From the NCBI RefSeq assembly GCF_002000985.1, contig NZ_CP018822.1:1754001-1818000 (forward strand): DNA of 64,000 bases, in the 5' to 3' direction. Shown here in pieces: positions 56,210 to 64,000 of this stretch (the first letter of the stretch is position 1; each line of letters begins with the position of its first letter). This DNA comes from Streptococcus gallolyticus subsp. gallolyticus DSM 16831. GTDB lineage: Bacteria; Bacillota; Bacilli; Lactobacillales; Streptococcaceae. Position numbers and translations under genes: made by a program. Under the pieces are notes generated by a model. That model was given only the letters and a program-made list of their open reading frames with translations. It did not search any database and was not told the origin of the DNA.

Positions 56210-57138
56210 TAGTCCTCCTCGTTTTGGCTAATAAGCTGAGTGAGGCGGTCCTCAAATGTCTTAGTTGCATCAAATCCCATTTGTTTAGCACGGTAGTTCA
56301 TGGCTGCTGCTTCAATAACGACTGACACGTTACGTCCTGTTTTTACTGGGATACGCACGCGCGGAATTTTTACACCAGATAACTCGATTTCTTCGTTACT
56401 ATTTCCTAAGCGGTCAAAGATTTTATCTGATTCAAAATTCTCTAAGTAAATTGCCAATTGAACTTGTGATGAATCTTTAACAGCGCTAGCACCGTACAAG
56501 CTCATCACGTCAATGATACCAACACCTCGAATTTCAAGCAAATGACGGAGAATTTCTGCGGGTTCACCCCAAAGTGTTTCCTCGTCTTTGGCAAATACAT
56601 CGACACGGTCATCAGCCACCAAGCGGTGACCACGTTTGACTAATTCAAGACCAGTTTCACTTTTACCAATTCCTGAATCACCTTGAATTAAAACTCCCAT
56701 ACCGTAAATATCCATGAGAACACCATGAACGCTAGTGCGTTCGGCAAGGCAAGAATCCAGATACCATGACATTTCACCAGATAAACGACTTGTTGGCACA
56801 TGACTTTGCAAGACAGCAATGCCTTTTTCTTTAGCAGCTGCCAACATTTCATCTGGAATGGCTAGATTACGCGCCACAATAATGGCAGGTGTCTCTGGCT
56901 TAATCATTTCTGTCAAAACTTGATGACGATTATGTGATGACATTTTGGTAAGATAAGACCACTCTTTCATCCCTAGCAATTGCAGGCGTTCCGGCGAATA
57001 ATAATCAAAATAACCTGTCATCTCAAGCCCAGGTCGTGAAATATCTGACGTTGTAATTTCTTTAGCTAATAAGTCATCATCACCGTAGATAACATCTAGC
57101 TTGACCTTGTCCACCAACATTTTTACAGTAACCGACAT
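56209..57138 (-). CDS. hprK: HPr kinase/phosphorylase
   Basis: Phosphorylates and dephosphorylates HPr at Ser-46 and so drives CcpA catabolite repression. 309 residues from the ATG at 57138 ([11 protein letters not shown]), chosen by family length. An in-frame ATG four codons earlier (57150) is nearer the GAGGTG site and remains possible. Walker [10 protein letters not shown] near residue 152, the signature [17 protein letters not shown] and the HGVLMDIYG catalytic His are intact. It links to the cre site at rhaB elsewhere in this window. Confidence 0.96.
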   Translation of the reverse strand: MSVTVKMLVDKVKLDVIYGDDDLLAKEITTSDISRPGLEMTGYFDYYSPERLQLLGMKEWSYLTKMSSHNRHQVLTEMIKPETPAIIVARNLAIPDEMLAAAKEKGIAVLQSHVPTSRLSGEMSWYLDSCLAERTSVHGVLMDIYGMGVLIQGDSGIGKSETGLELVKRGHRLVADDRVDVFAKDEETLWGEPAEILRHLLEIRGVGIIDVMSLYGASAVKDSSQVQLAIYLENFESDKIFDRLGNSNEEIELSGVKIPRVRIPVKTGRNVSVVIEAAAMNYRAKQMGFDATKTFEDRLTQLISQNEED

Positions 57139-57370
57139 TTGATGTACCATGAACCATTTACCAATCACCTCGTGACTGTGTAAATAAATTGAAAATTTTA
57201 GAAAATAAGCTTGACTAAACCACAAGCTATTTTCAGTTTATCATCAATTTTTGTTCAATCCTTTTCCTCTTTTTTTCATTATTATATCACATTAACCTGC
57301 AAAAGTAAGCGCTCACGCAGACTTATTCAAAAATATTGTCAATTTCCTGCTAATAAAAAGCTACCAAATC

Positions 57371-57402
57371 AAAAGCCCAGAACAATCATGCTCTGAGCTT
57401 TT
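57371..57402 (-). terminator. Terminator of the PspC-domain gene
   Basis: AAAAGCTCAGA...TCTGGGCTTTT hairpin reading leftwards, 83 nt past the stop. Confidence 0.75.
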
Positions 57403-57484
57403 CCTGTTTTGAAAGACCTTTATAAGTTCCTGTTATCCCTATAAGTGTCAAGTTTTTGCTACATTGAAGTTGAACTGTCAGTTT

Positions 57485-57763
57485 TTACCAAAACCAACCG
57501 TCGTTGTCGTCATCTTCGTCAACGACTTCAGCATCCTTACGTCGGCGTGGTCCCGTTCCATAATGGTCGCGAGTGATATCTTCTTTGTAAGGAAGAAAAA
57601 TTGCTAAAAGAATATAAATGACAATGCCAAAGCCATAAAAATACATCAGCAATGCTGTCAGGACACGCGTCAAAGGCAAGTCCCAACCAAACTTATCAGC
57701 AATTCCGGCACAGACACCACAAACCAGTTTATTTTTTCGCTGTTTATAAAGAGCTGATTTCAT
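57485..57763 (-). CDS. PspC-domain membrane protein
   Basis: 92 residues. The PspC fold opens KQRKNKLVCGVCAGIADKFGWDLPLTRVLTALLMYFYGFGIVIYILLAIFLP, with one or two membrane helices, then a basic RRRK stretch and an acidic tail of Asp/Glu ending WFW. PspC proteins take part in phage-shock or envelope-stress sensing in other bacteria; in streptococci the role is open. AAGGGAC lies just before the ATG. Single gene. Confidence 0.85.
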   Translation of the reverse strand: MKSALYKQRKNKLVCGVCAGIADKFGWDLPLTRVLTALLMYFYGFGIVIYILLAIFLPYKEDITRDHYGTGPRRRKDAEVVDEDDDNDGWFW

Positions 57764-57868
57764 TTTAGTCCCTTCCTTCTTTTTATCTCACTATGATTAT
57801 TATACCTAATCGCCCTTAAAATAAAATCAGTCCTACGACTGATTTTATACTGAAGAAAAAATGTTTCT

Positions 57869-58312
57869 CTAAATTTCTTGATTTTTGATTTCTAAGAGCT
57901 TGCCGTGGCAACGTCCACAACGGTATTTTTGGGTATTGACACGACGTTTTCGGTGATAGTCTTGTCCACATTTTTGGCAACGGTATAGGTATTTTTCCGT
58001 CTTTTGGGGCATGGCTGGCGCGTAACGCAGACCATCAACTGCTTTCAATAATGCTTTAAAATCGGCATCAGCGTGCTTATAGCCTTTTCCCTCAAAATAC
58101 AAATGATAATGGCAAAGCTCATGGCGAACAATTTTTCGAAAAACGTCAACACCAAATGCTTCATAAATCTTGGGATTAAAATCCAAATGCCCATCAGCTG
58201 GGAAAAAACGACCACCTGTTGTCCGCAAACGTGGATTCCAAACTGCCGTGTGGCGAAATTCTTTTCCGAAATCTTCTCGTGAGACTGTTTTGATAAAATT
58301 AGTTAAGTTCAC
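57869..58312 (-). CDS. sprT: SprT-like zinc metalloprotein
   Basis: 147 residues. The zinc-protease motif HELCHYH at about 63-69 lies in an SprT domain ([31 protein letters not shown]). A C-terminal zinc ribbon has CQKCGQDY and CGRCHGK. Eukaryotic Spartan relatives digest DNA-protein crosslinks; the bacterial role is unproven. The start is a GTG at 58312 inside the last codons of tex, a 14-nt overlap, so the two are translationally coupled. Confidence 0.9.
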   Translation of the reverse strand: MNLTNFIKTVSREDFGKEFRHTAVWNPRLRTTGGRFFPADGHLDFNPKIYEAFGVDVFRKIVRHELCHYHLYFEGKGYKHADADFKALLKAVDGLRYAPAMPQKTEKYLYRCQKCGQDYHRKRRVNTQKYRCGRCHGKLLEIKNQEI

Positions 58313-60431
58313 GTAAGTCTACCAAGGAAAGATTGATTTTTCCGCGTTCCTTATCGATTTTTGAAACCCAAACCGTCACAACGTCTCCGACAGAAACCAC
58401 TTGACTTGGGTGTTTGACAAAGGACTTGCTCATTTGTGAAATATGAATCAAACCGTCATCATGCAAACCAATATCAACAAATGCACCAAAATCAACGACA
58501 TTGCGGACAGTTCCTTCTAATTTTTGCCCAATTTCAAGGTCTGAAATATCCAAAACATCTTGGCGGAGCACAGGTGCTTCAAAATCATCACGCAAATCAC
58601 GCCCTGGTTTTAAGAGGTCAGCGATAATATCTTTAAGCGTTTCTTGCCCGATATTAATGGTTTCAGCCATCGTTTCAATTGAAACAGATTGCAGTTTTGT
58701 TTTTGCTGAATCATCTAAATCTGTGATATTTAATTCTTTCAATAAACGTTCAACGGCTTTATAAGACTCTGGGTGAACGCCTGTATTGTCAAGGATATTT
58801 TCTGCCCCTGGAATACGCAAGAAACCTGCTGCTTGTTCAAAAGCCTTAGCTCCCAGACGTGGAACTTTTTTGATTTCTTCACGCGAAGCAATTCGTCCAT
58901 TTTCATCACGGTATTTGACAATATTTTCAGAAATTGTTTTATTTAATCCTGAAACGTGGGCTAATAGCGCGGGGCTTGCTGTATTGATATTAACACCAAC
59001 TTGGTTAACAACGGTATCTACAACAAAATCAAGGTTTTCGGCAAGTTTTTTCTGACTAACGTCGTGCTGATATTGTCCGACACCAATTGATTTTGGATCG
59101 ATTTTAACCAATTCTGCAAGTGGGTCTTGCAAACGACGCGCAATGGAAATAGCAGAGCGTTTTTCAACGGTCAAATCTGGAAACTCGTGACGTGCCAATT
59201 CAGATGCGGAATAGACAGAAGCTCCGCTTTCATTGACAATCACGTAAGAAACATCTGGAAAATCTTTCAAAACTTGTGCCACAAAGGCTTCACTTTCACG
59301 GCTAGCAGTCCCATTTCCGATAGCAATAATCTCAACACCATATGTGCGAATGAGCTCTGCTAAATCTTTTTTCGATTGCTCGATTTTAGCCTGACTAGCT
59401 GGCGGAACAGGATAGATAACTTGGGTAGTCATCAATTTTCCTGTTTGGTCAACAACAGCTAACTTAGCTCCTGTACGAAAGGCTGGGTCAAATCCTAACA
59501 CCATTTTTCCTTTCAAAGGAGACACCAAAAGGAGATTGCGAAGATTTTCTGAGAACAGTTCGATTGCACCATCCTCTGCACTTTCTGTTAACTCACTGTG
59601 AACACGGCGTTCCATAGCAGGAACGATTTTTTTCTTAATCGTTCCTGCGATGACATCATCAATATAAGCATTTTTATTTTTAAAACGAGCTCCCATGAAG
59701 CGCACCATTTTATCAATGTTATGCTCGAAACCAACTTTTAAAATACCGAGTTTTTCACCACGATTAAGTGCCAAAATACGATAACCTTGGATTTTAGAAA
59801 CTTTCTCTGAAAAATCATAGTAAATTTGGAAGGTTTTATTATCATCGGCAGCTTCGTCTTTAACTGTTGATATGATTGAGCTGTAAGACCAGATTTCATT
59901 GTAAACCCATGAGCGGAGCTTGTTGTCCTCCGAAAAAGCTTCAATAAGAATTTCACAAGCGCCAGCAAGTGCCTTGTCAGCTGTTTCAAACCCTTCTGTT
60001 ATAAAATTCGCTGCTTCTACTTCAAGCGAAGGCTTATTTTGCAAAATTAAACGAGCTAGTGGAAATAGCCCTGCTTCTCTGGCGATAGTGGCTTTAGTAC
60101 GACGTTTTTCCTTGTAAGGAAGATAAAGTTCCTCAACGTCTGCCAACTTTTCAGCGTTCTCAATAGCTTTTTTGAGTTCCGCAGTAAGCTTACCTTGTTC
60201 TTCAATTTTAGCAAGAACAGTCGCTTTACGGTCTGCTAAAGCTGTCATGCTTTTATCCAAGTCAATGATAGCTTTAATTTGTACTTCATCCAAATTACCT
60301 GTCATTTCCTTACGGTAACGAGCAATGAAAGGAATGGTATTCCCTTGTGAAGTCAAGTCTAGAACTTTGGCAATTTGGCTCTCTTTGATGTTTAAATCTT
60401 GAGCAATTTTTGTTACATTTTCATTTTCCAT
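58299..60431 (-). CDS. tex: Tex-family RNA-binding transcription accessory protein
   Basis: 710 residues. Helical N-terminal region, a YqgF/RuvC-like domain ([18 protein letters not shown], about 325), helix-hairpin-helix modules ([30 protein letters not shown]) and a C-terminal S1 RNA-binding domain ([34 protein letters not shown], about 640-705). Tex binds RNA and RNA polymerase and affects expression of many genes, including toxins. The -10 TATAAT ends 9 nt before the ATG; AGAAG lies between but is too close to the predicted 5' end to act normally. Confidence 0.94.
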   Translation of the reverse strand: MENENVTKIAQDLNIKESQIAKVLDLTSQGNTIPFIARYRKEMTGNLDEVQIKAIIDLDKSMTALADRKATVLAKIEEQGKLTAELKKAIENAEKLADVEELYLPYKEKRRTKATIAREAGLFPLARLILQNKPSLEVEAANFITEGFETADKALAGACEILIEAFSEDNKLRSWVYNEIWSYSSIISTVKDEAADDNKTFQIYYDFSEKVSKIQGYRILALNRGEKLGILKVGFEHNIDKMVRFMGARFKNKNAYIDDVIAGTIKKKIVPAMERRVHSELTESAEDGAIELFSENLRNLLLVSPLKGKMVLGFDPAFRTGAKLAVVDQTGKLMTTQVIYPVPPASQAKIEQSKKDLAELIRTYGVEIIAIGNGTASRESEAFVAQVLKDFPDVSYVIVNESGASVYSASELARHEFPDLTVEKRSAISIARRLQDPLAELVKIDPKSIGVGQYQHDVSQKKLAENLDFVVDTVVNQVGVNINTASPALLAHVSGLNKTISENIVKYRDENGRIASREEIKKVPRLGAKAFEQAAGFLRIPGAENILDNTGVHPESYKAVERLLKELNITDLDDSAKTKLQSVSIETMAETINIGQETLKDIIADLLKPGRDLRDDFEAPVLRQDVLDISDLEIGQKLEGTVRNVVDFGAFVDIGLHDDGLIHISQMSKSFVKHPSQVVSVGDVVTVWVSKIDKERGKINLSLVDLRELN

Positions 60432-60440
60432 AGTGCTTCT

Positions 60441-60446
60441 ATTATA
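60441..60446 (-). promoter_or_regulatory. Extended -10 promoter of tex
   Basis: Minus strand TGATATAAT ending 9 nt before the ATG at 60431; predicted leader about 3 nt. Confidence 0.6.
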
Positions 60447-60585
60447 TCATAAATCAGCTGAATCTCAGGTTTTCACTTAGATTTTTAAATGCAATAATGA
60501 GAAATTCACGCCAATTTCTTAGGCAGATAAATGTCTAAATGACATACTATTTCGCATTAAAATAGCTAACTTGTCTGCTTAGTTT

Positions 60586-60614
60586 TTGTACTATTTGAGG
60601 ATTGATAGTATAAT
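60586..60614 (+). promoter_or_regulatory. Promoter of the small gene-permease operon
   Basis: TTGTAC (60586-60591), 17-nt spacer, TATAAT (60609-60614). Confidence 0.75.
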
Positions 60615-60647
60615 AAGAGGTGATTACATATAGAAAAGAGGTGCCTT

Positions 60648-60782
60648 ATGGCTATCACACATAAACGTCAAGATGATTTAGAGTCAATGTTTGCAAGCTT
60701 TGCAAGTATTCCTAAAATCTCTAGCGACCCTGAAAAAGAAAAGAAAGTTAAGGACAAAAAAGCTGAGAAAGCGACTGATTAA
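60648..60782 (+). CDS. Small soluble protein, 44 aa (SPJ_0845-like)
   Basis: A short frame behind AGAGGTG with its own near-consensus promoter, encoding MAITHKRQDDLESMFASFAS...KAEKATD. No membrane span; charged, with a lysine/glutamate-rich C-terminal half. It resembles the small streptococcal SPJ_0845-type proteins, from memory only. It is first in an operon, 5 nt before a permease gene, so it may assist or regulate that complex. Confidence 0.72.
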   Translation: MAITHKRQDDLESMFASFASIPKISSDPEKEKKVKDKKAEKATD

Positions 60783-60787
60783 TTTTT

Positions 60788-61690
60788 ATGGAAATTTTTA
60801 ATAATTTACCTGCTAGTGTCTTACAATGGTTTGCGATTTTTATTTCAATCATTATCGAGGCACTGCCTTTTGTTTTGCTAGGAACTATTCTTTCTGGCTT
60901 CATTGAGGTTTATGTTACGCCTGATTTGGTACAACGTTTTCTACCTCGAAATCGTTTTTTACGAATCCTTTTTGGAACTTTTATCGGTTTTGTCTTTCCG
61001 TCCTGCGAATGTGGTATTGTTCCCATTATCACGCGCTTTTTAGAGAAAAAAGTTCCTAGTTACACCGCTGTTCCTTTCTTGGCAACAGCTCCGATTATCA
61101 ACCCAATCGTCCTTTTTGCCACCTATTCAGCCTTTGGAAATAGCTGGCGCTTCTTAGGTTTACGACTGCTTGGTGCTATTATTGTTGCTATTACGTTGGG
61201 TATCATGCTGGGATTTGTGGTTGATGAAAATATCCTCAAGGAAAATGCTAAACCAACACATTTTCATGATTATTCTGGTGAAACATGGTATCGCAAAATT
61301 TTCTTAGCTCTTGCGCACGCAATTGATGAATTTTTCGATACTGGACGTTATTTGGTTTTTGGTACCCTGGTAGCTTCAGGAATGCAAATTTACCTGCCAA
61401 CACGCATTTTGACCAGAATTGGTGGTAATGCCCTTACAGCCATTTTAGTCATGATGTTACTGGCATTCATTCTTTCTCTTTGTAGTGAAGCAGATGCCTT
61501 TATCGGAGCTTCCTTGCTATCAAGTTTTGGTACAGCACCTGTTCTAGCCTTTCTTTTGATTGGACCAATGGTAGATATTAAAAACCTAATGATGATGGTA
61601 AATTCCTTTAAACCTCGCTTTATCGTTCAATTTATCACAGTATCTGTTGGGATGATTATTATTTACTGTTTACTTGTGGGGGTGATTTGA
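60788..61690 (+). CDS. ArsP_1/UPF0718-type permease subunit
   Basis: 300 residues, about eight membrane helices in two bundles. The core motif PSCECG (about residue 75) with IVPIITRFLEKKVPSYTAVPFLATAPIINPI is typical of this permease family, whose best-studied members export organoarsenicals. The paired CxCG could bind metal or thiophilic substrate. It overlaps the next gene by ATGA. Streptococcal annotation usually calls the pair a putative two-component permease; cargo unknown. Confidence 0.85.
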   Translation: MEIFNNLPASVLQWFAIFISIIIEALPFVLLGTILSGFIEVYVTPDLVQRFLPRNRFLRILFGTFIGFVFPSCECGIVPIITRFLEKKVPSYTAVPFLATAPIINPIVLFATYSAFGNSWRFLGLRLLGAIIVAITLGIMLGFVVDENILKENAKPTHFHDYSGETWYRKIFLALAHAIDEFFDTGRYLVFGTLVASGMQIYLPTRILTRIGGNALTAILVMMLLAFILSLCSEADAFIGASLLSSFGTAPVLAFLLIGPMVDIKNLMMMVNSFKPRFIVQFITVSVGMIIIYCLLVGVI

Positions 61691-62502
61691 TGATTCGATT
61701 TTTAATTTTAGCGGGTTACTTTGAATTAACCATGTATCTTCAAATCTCTGGGAAATTGGATCAATACATCAATACTCACTATGCTTATTTAGCCTACATT
61801 TCCATGGTTTTATCATTTCTTTTAGCGGTTATTCAACTGGTTATTTGGATGAAAAACCTGAAATTGCACAGCCATTTACATGGAAAAATAGCGAAGCTGA
61901 CTAGTCCGATGATTTTGGTCATTCCAGTTTTGGTAGGACTCTTAGTTCCTACGGTAACGCTGGATTCAACGACAGTAGCTGCCAAAGGCTATAATTTCCC
62001 ACTTGCTGCTGGTTCTGCTGGTACGGTTAGTGATGATGGAACAACAGTCCAATACCTGAAACCTGACACAAGTTTGTATTTTACATCTTCTGCTTACGAA
62101 AAAGAAATGCAGAAAGAACTCAAAAAATACAAAGGTTCAGGCGAACTTAAAATCACAACCGAAAATTATATGGAAGTCATGGAACTCATCTATCTCTATC
62201 CTGACGAATTTATGGGACGTGAGATTACTTATACTGGATTTGTTTATAACGAGCCTGGTCACGAAGGCTATCAATTCCTTTTCCGTTTTGGTATCATTCA
62301 CTGTATTGCGGATTCTGGTGTTTATGGCTTATTGACAACTGGAAACAGTACAAGCTACGCTGATAACACTTGGATTACCGCAACAGGCACAATCAGCCTC
62401 GAATACAACCAAACCCTTGAACAAACACTCCCAGTTCTTCATATTACAGAAATGAAAGAGACTAGTGAACCCGATAATCCTTACGTTTATCGTGTCTTTT
62501 AA
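61687..62502 (+). CDS. TIGR03943-type putative permease subunit (DUF1980)
   Basis: 271 residues. Three N-terminal membrane helices (about 1-20, 32-55 and 70-92) are followed by an extracytoplasmic domain. That domain carries YMEVMELIYLYPDEFMGREITYTGFVYNEPG and FRFGIIHCIADSGVYG, the family signature with a single conserved Cys. Bacillus YcgQ/YcgR are the equivalent pair. The ATGA overlap with the preceding permease points to a stoichiometric complex. A strong terminator follows. Confidence 0.85.
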   Translation: MMIRFLILAGYFELTMYLQISGKLDQYINTHYAYLAYISMVLSFLLAVIQLVIWMKNLKLHSHLHGKIAKLTSPMILVIPVLVGLLVPTVTLDSTTVAAKGYNFPLAAGSAGTVSDDGTTVQYLKPDTSLYFTSSAYEKEMQKELKKYKGSGELKITTENYMEVMELIYLYPDEFMGREITYTGFVYNEPGHEGYQFLFRFGIIHCIADSGVYGLLTTGNSTSYADNTWITATGTISLEYNQTLEQTLPVLHITEMKETSEPDNPYVYRVF

Positions 62503-62505
62503 ACA

Positions 62506-62540
62506 CAAGCCCCCCTCCAAAACTGGAAGGGGGTTTTTGC
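62506..62540 (+). terminator. Terminator of the permease operon
   Basis: CCCCCCTCC-AAAACT-GGAAGGGGG followed by TTTTTG. Confidence 0.85.
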
Positions 62541-62568
62541 TTGATGATTAGAAGCTTATGCTACTATG

Positions 62569-63561
62569 TCATGGTTCAATAATAATCGTTCCTAAAAAGT
62601 CATTCTCTTCAAGTTTACGATAAGCTTCCCAAATCTGATTTAAAGGGTAAGTTTTAGCAATAGTAGGATTAAAATCACCAAGTGCTAATTTTTCACAAAT
62701 GTAAGTCACCGCTTGGCTTCTTGCCAAGTCATCCTCAACAAGTTCACTTACTGTCCACCCCTTAAGCGTTAAGCCTTTACCAAGCAAAAGTCCTGCCGAA
62801 AATTGGCACTCACTGCCACCAAGAATGCCATATTCATAAATTTTTGCTCCTACGCTAGCCACCTGAAGCAAGTCAGGCAATGTATTACCACCAATAGGAT
62901 CAAAAATGAATTGAACACCTTTTCCTCCTGTAATCGTTCCAACAGCTACTTTTAAATCTTCTTCTGAGCTGATGACAATATGCTCGACTTGTTTCAAATG
63001 ACGTAGTTGCGCTGCTTTACGGCGTGAGCGGGTTGTCACAATTGGAATTGCTCCTAATTCACGTGCCAAATCAATCGCCGCTTGACCAACAGCAGAAGTC
63101 CCTGCGATAATCAACACATAATCACCCGATTTTAGATTACTCTGACTATAAACAGGGTAAGCTGTTAGATATGGTACCCAAGTACTAGCAGCTGCTGTAA
63201 AATCTACATTATCTGGAATCTCAACCAGACGACTGGCTGGAACAATAATATCATCTCCCAAACTTGGATAACGTTCAAAATCATATGGTCCCACAGGCAT
63301 AACTCGCTTACCAAGCCACTTTTCATCAACCGCTTTTCCAATAGCAGTCACAATCCCAGCAGCCTCATATCCAAGAGAGCTAATTTCATGAATAGCTTCT
63401 CCTGGCAAACGCAATCCCTTGATGTAGTTTAGCTGGTCGCCAGTAATTCGACTCGCTTTGACAGTCATTCTCACTTCATTTGAGGCTAATTCACGAAGTT
63501 CAACCTCATCCAACTGTAACTGGTCAATCCCTTGACCGTGAACACGAACTAATGTTGCCAT
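62569..63561 (-). CDS. MDR-family zinc-independent oxidoreductase (quinone-reductase-like)
   Basis: 330 residues from the ATG at 63561 (MATLVRVHGQG), with AAAGGAG nine nt upstream. Medium-chain dehydrogenase fold: N-terminal GroES-like domain (SLGYEAAGIVTAIGKAV) and Rossmann domain (VLIIAGTSAVGQAAIDLARELG, about 140-160). The catalytic-zinc cysteines of alcohol dehydrogenases are missing, so an NADPH quinone/enal reductase is more likely. It is divergent from a MerR regulator and read from a 19-bp-spacer promoter, so it is probably induced by reactive carbonyls or similar electrophiles (inference). Confidence 0.85.
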   Translation of the reverse strand: MATLVRVHGQGIDQLQLDEVELRELASNEVRMTVKASRITGDQLNYIKGLRLPGEAIHEISSLGYEAAGIVTAIGKAVDEKWLGKRVMPVGPYDFERYPSLGDDIIVPASRLVEIPDNVDFTAAASTWVPYLTAYPVYSQSNLKSGDYVLIIAGTSAVGQAAIDLARELGAIPIVTTRSRRKAAQLRHLKQVEHIVISSEEDLKVAVGTITGGKGVQFIFDPIGGNTLPDLLQVASVGAKIYEYGILGGSECQFSAGLLLGKGLTLKGWTVSELVEDDLARSQAVTYICEKLALGDFNPTIAKTYPLNQIWEAYRKLEENDFLGTIIIEP

Positions 63562-63604
63562 AAAAGTTTCTCCTTTACTTTTGTAGTCTTTTTTTGATAC
63601 CATG

Positions 63605-63635
63605 ATTATAGACCCCTCGGGTAACCCGAAGTCAA
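63605..63635 (-). promoter_or_regulatory. MerR-type promoter with operator in a 19-bp spacer
   Basis: Minus strand TTGACT (63630-63635), 19-nt spacer, TATAAT (63605-63610). The spacer holds the inverted repeat CGGGT-T-ACCCG. Long spacers with a central palindrome are the hallmark of MerR-activated promoters. Confidence 0.85.
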
Positions 63636-63667
63636 CTATTTACTATTATTTTTTAGAGGATTTCATT

Positions 63668-64000
63668 ATGTCATATACAATTAAAGAAACTAGCAAACGA
63701 ACTGGGCTAACCTTACACACTATTCGCCACTACTGTGACCTTGACTTAATCCCAAGTTTACAACGTGATGAGAATAACAACCGTATTTTTGATGAAGCTT
63801 CTATTCATTGGTTGTACGCCATAAAATTTCTTAGACAAAGTCAAATGTCTCTCAAAGAAATTCGCCAATTTTTTGAAAAATACCAATATGACCCAACTAA
63901 ATCTAGCGACCGTAAAAAGTTGTTACAAAAAGCCATTCAAGTTTCTGACGAAAAATTACAACAAACCATTCAAGAACATGACCGATTAAAACATGAGTTG
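63668..64000 (+). CDS. MerR-family transcriptional regulator (3' end outside window)
   Basis: The first 111 codons are visible, from the ATG at 63668 behind AGAGGA. The winged helix-turn-helix is clear: YTIKETSKRTGLTLHTIRHYCDLDLIPSLQRDENNNRIFDEASI, then a long dimerisation helix (KLLQKAIQVSDEKLQQTIQEHDRLKHEL). No cysteine is present in the visible dimer helix. It resembles regulators of the NmlR/AdhR type. It is divergent from the oxidoreductase it very likely controls through the spacer operator. Confidence 0.92.
   Translation, partial: MSYTIKETSKRTGLTLHTIRHYCDLDLIPSLQRDENNNRIFDEASIHWLYAIKFLRQSQMSLKEIRQFFEKYQYDPTKSSDRKKLLQKAIQVSDEKLQQTIQEHDRLKHEL

Overview
The window is low-GC Firmicutes chromosome, almost certainly a Streptococcus of the bovis/equinus group. 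This rests on streptococcal gene neighbourhoods: dinG-ypmB-aspC-asnS, ftsE-ftsX-prfB, ppc next to ftsW, hprK-lgt-DUF948-YtxH, a Cof phosphatase with two MurM/MurN-like transferases, and the paired U32 genes. AGGAGG-type ribosome binding sites and sigma-A promoters with extended -10 boxes agree with this. I could not run a search, so the species is an inference.

Layout. 1-3.4 kb: L-rhamnose catabolism (rhaA partial, rhaB) divergent from an AraC-type regulator, with a cre-like site. 3.4-9.9 kb: asnS, an I42-type protease inhibitor, aspC, ypmB and dinG. 9.9-14.7 kb: two esterases with an ATP-grasp enzyme, then a leaderless MBL-fold hydrolase gene coupled to an alpha/beta hydrolase. 14.7-18.1 kb: ftsX, ftsE, prfB (programmed +1 frameshift), then a 216-bp tandem repeat. 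18.3-24.4 kb: HAD phosphatase, metallophosphoesterase, a CaxP/MgtA-type cation exporter behind a yybP-ykoY manganese riboswitch with a large structured insert, a DUF1934 protein and a TSUP permease. 24.4-29.2 kb: HD hydrolase, Cof phosphatase and two Fem/Mur transferases coupled by TAATG overlaps. 29.3-37.3 kb: tpiA, tuf, an ECF sigma/anti-sigma pair, ftsW, ppc. 37.6-43.3 kb: pepF, glutathione peroxidase, GH25 lysozyme, amidase, ybaK, a histidine phosphatase. 43.3-49.1 kb: two HAD phosphatases flanking lysS and an AT-rich accessory stretch with an orphan gene and a TetR regulator. 49.2-51.2 kb: a 47-aa membrane protein, bioY under a BirA-type operator, a 540-bp string of hairpins, and a PC4-like ssDNA-binding protein. 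51.3-60.4 kb: two U32 tRNA-hydroxylation genes, DUF3270, YtxH/DUF948, lgt, hprK, a PspC-domain protein, sprT, tex. 60.6-64 kb: a 44-aa gene, a two-subunit permease, an oxidoreductase and its divergent MerR regulator (partial).

Most of the content is core metabolism, translation, cell envelope and division. The unusual material lies between genes. Nine genes have a -10 box only 6-9 nt before the start codon and no Shine-Dalgarno sequence, so they are probably transcribed without a leader. There are three kinds of intergenic repeat: 216-bp tandem units, 50-bp units that copy a terminator hairpin, and a modular hairpin family present twice. A 38-nt near-perfect palindrome sits at the amidase promoter. 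No tRNA, rRNA, insertion sequence, prophage or CRISPR array was seen.
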